Positions 13,246-14,042 of a stretch of DNA of 14,042 bases are shown piece by piece; within the stretch, counting starts at the first letter, position 1; each line of letters opens with the position of its first letter. The notes under the pieces were generated by a model. That model did no database searches. It was given only the letters and a program-made list of their open reading frames with translations, and was not told where the DNA came from. The position numbers and the translations under genes are program-made. The DNA is from Nitrospirota bacterium (GTDB taxonomy: Bacteria; Nitrospirota; Nitrospiria; JACQBZ01): assembly GCA_016198945.1 (NCBI GenBank), contig JACQHO010000147.1, positions 1 through 14,042 on the forward strand. Direction: 5' to 3'.

Positions 13246-14042
13246 ATGATTTCACGGAAGGATAAATCGTTTAAGGATTACCGAAAGGAAGGACATCTTT
13301 GGATAACCCTTTCAACAGGGGAGTACTATCCCGATGTACTCCCCCTTGCCTGCGAACTGTACAAGCCTGTGCTTATAACATTTGGACAGCTACTCAAGAG
13401 TGCGCACTCGTCAACTGATTTGTTTATGGCAATATCTGGAACGAAACCACAATGGATGAGAATCCAATTGTGTCGCGTCTTCCGCAAGTACGTGAGCCCC
13501 GAAACACCGGTTGAGATGTTGAAGAAAAAGAGTTCGGCGGTCAGCATCTGCAATCGTTTCGGTAAAGGTTTTCGGAAGATCACGGAGGTGCAAACCAAGT
13601 TCCAAAGACGTCCGATGCCGGACGAAGCGCTGTGTGCGGTGCTCTGGGAGTACAAGGACAGGGGACAAAAGGGTTACGATCTGACGGAGCGGCTTTTCAC
13701 GATCATACGGGAGCGCTTCAAGGCACTTGATATAATCGGGCCAGAACGCGCGGGAAAAGATGTCATTCTGGGTGAACTGTTTGAGGACTATCCAAAACCT
13801 GATCGTCCAGTTGATTTCGTTCTTCTCCATAAAGGAAAGCCTTTAGCAGTTGGGTTGGCCAGATATGACTCCGATCGTGGAGGTGCACAAGAGGATGACA
13901 GGACAGGACAGTACCGCGAATGCGCCAACGAGGTACTCAACTACGCAAAGAGAAAGAATTTGCCCTTGAAAGTGATTTTCCTGAATGATGGACCAGGATT
14001 GCTTCTCGGCTCGATGTGGCGAGACTATGCATACATAGAGGA
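13246..14042 (+). CDS. Partial ORF, restriction-endonuclease-like candidate (runs off the window)
   Basis: A reading frame of 265 codons runs uninterrupted from ATG 13246, with AAGGA 5 bases upstream, to the window edge and has no stop inside. I do not recognise a named family. The visible part starts MISRKDKSFKDYRKEGH, has a basic middle, and ends with a segment containing VDFVLL (Asp190), a Lys-rich turn KGKPLAVGLARYDSD, then GGAQEDDRTGQY and a hydrophobic LKVIFLND strand. An Asp followed by strand, turn, strand and a charged cluster is compatible with a PD-(D/E)xK nuclease core, as in type II restriction enzymes. That is a weak inference, since the classic ExK is not evident. The neighbourhood of defence genes adds mild support. 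Reverse-strand readings over this stretch are shadows of this frame. Confidence 0.6.
   Translation, partial: MISRKDKSFKDYRKEGHLWITLSTGEYYPDVLPLACELYKPVLITFGQLLKSAHSSTDLFMAISGTKPQWMRIQLCRVFRKYVSPETPVEMLKKKSSAVSICNRFGKGFRKITEVQTKFQRRPMPDEALCAVLWEYKDRGQKGYDLTERLFTIIRERFKALDIIGPERAGKDVILGELFEDYPKPDRPVDFVLLHKGKPLAVGLARYDSDRGGAQEDDRTGQYRECANEVLNYAKRKNLPLKVIFLNDGPGLLLGSMWRDYAYIE

Noticed and set aside
13326..13830. Two minus-strand readings of 109 and 139 codons
   Set aside because: The plus-strand frame from 13246 is longer, has a ribosome-binding site and runs unbroken to the window edge, so these are shadows.
1..14042. CRISPR arrays, tRNA or rRNA genes, insertion sequences, integrases
   Set aside because: No regularly spaced repeats, no tRNA-like cloverleaf sequence and no transposase or integrase reading was found on either strand.

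Overview
The window is a bacterial chromosome segment in which a GC-rich block of core metabolic genes is joined to an AT-richer accessory island. The core part (positions 5 to about 8409) has a HAMP membrane protein, bioA on the minus strand, and then a co-directional run glyQ, glyS, a small membrane protein and ppdK (pyruvate, phosphate dikinase). The separate two-subunit glycyl-tRNA synthetase, frequent GTG/TTG starts and a bacterial-type PPDK suggest a Gram-negative-like lineage, perhaps Nitrospirota or a deltaproteobacterial relative. This placement is a guess from gene content, not from a search.

The accessory part starts exactly at the ppdK stop codon. A toxin-antitoxin-like pair (an 80-residue protein and a minimal nucleotidyltransferase) is coupled to ppdK by an ATGA overlap. 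It is followed by a second, diverged copy of the last 66 bases of ppdK, so the pair sits between two copies of the ppdK 3' end. Next comes about 470 bp of non-coding AT-rich DNA with a plausible promoter, a foldable stretch and a strong intrinsic terminator, which together look like a small-RNA unit. A second promoter then drives a five-gene operon (9825-12906).

That operon is the main find. It is a prokaryotic ubiquitin-like cascade: an unrecognised 128-residue protein, two paralogous ubiquitin-like proteins that both end in Arg-Gly, a small E2-like protein with no cysteine at all, and a fusion of a JAB/JAMM isopeptidase domain with a ThiF/E1-type activating domain. The E1 half also lacks a cysteine where ThiF-like enzymes carry theirs, so the usual E1-to-E2 thioester relay is in doubt. 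The genes are tightly spaced or overlapping, and a terminator follows the last one.

After the operon lies a frameshifted, truncated 5' fragment of ribD, then an open reading frame that runs off the window end and may be a restriction-endonuclease-like protein. With gene relics at its internal junctions (ppdK 3' end, ribD 5' end) and three defence-type modules side by side, the ppdK-ribD interval looks like a hotspot where defence cassettes are exchanged.
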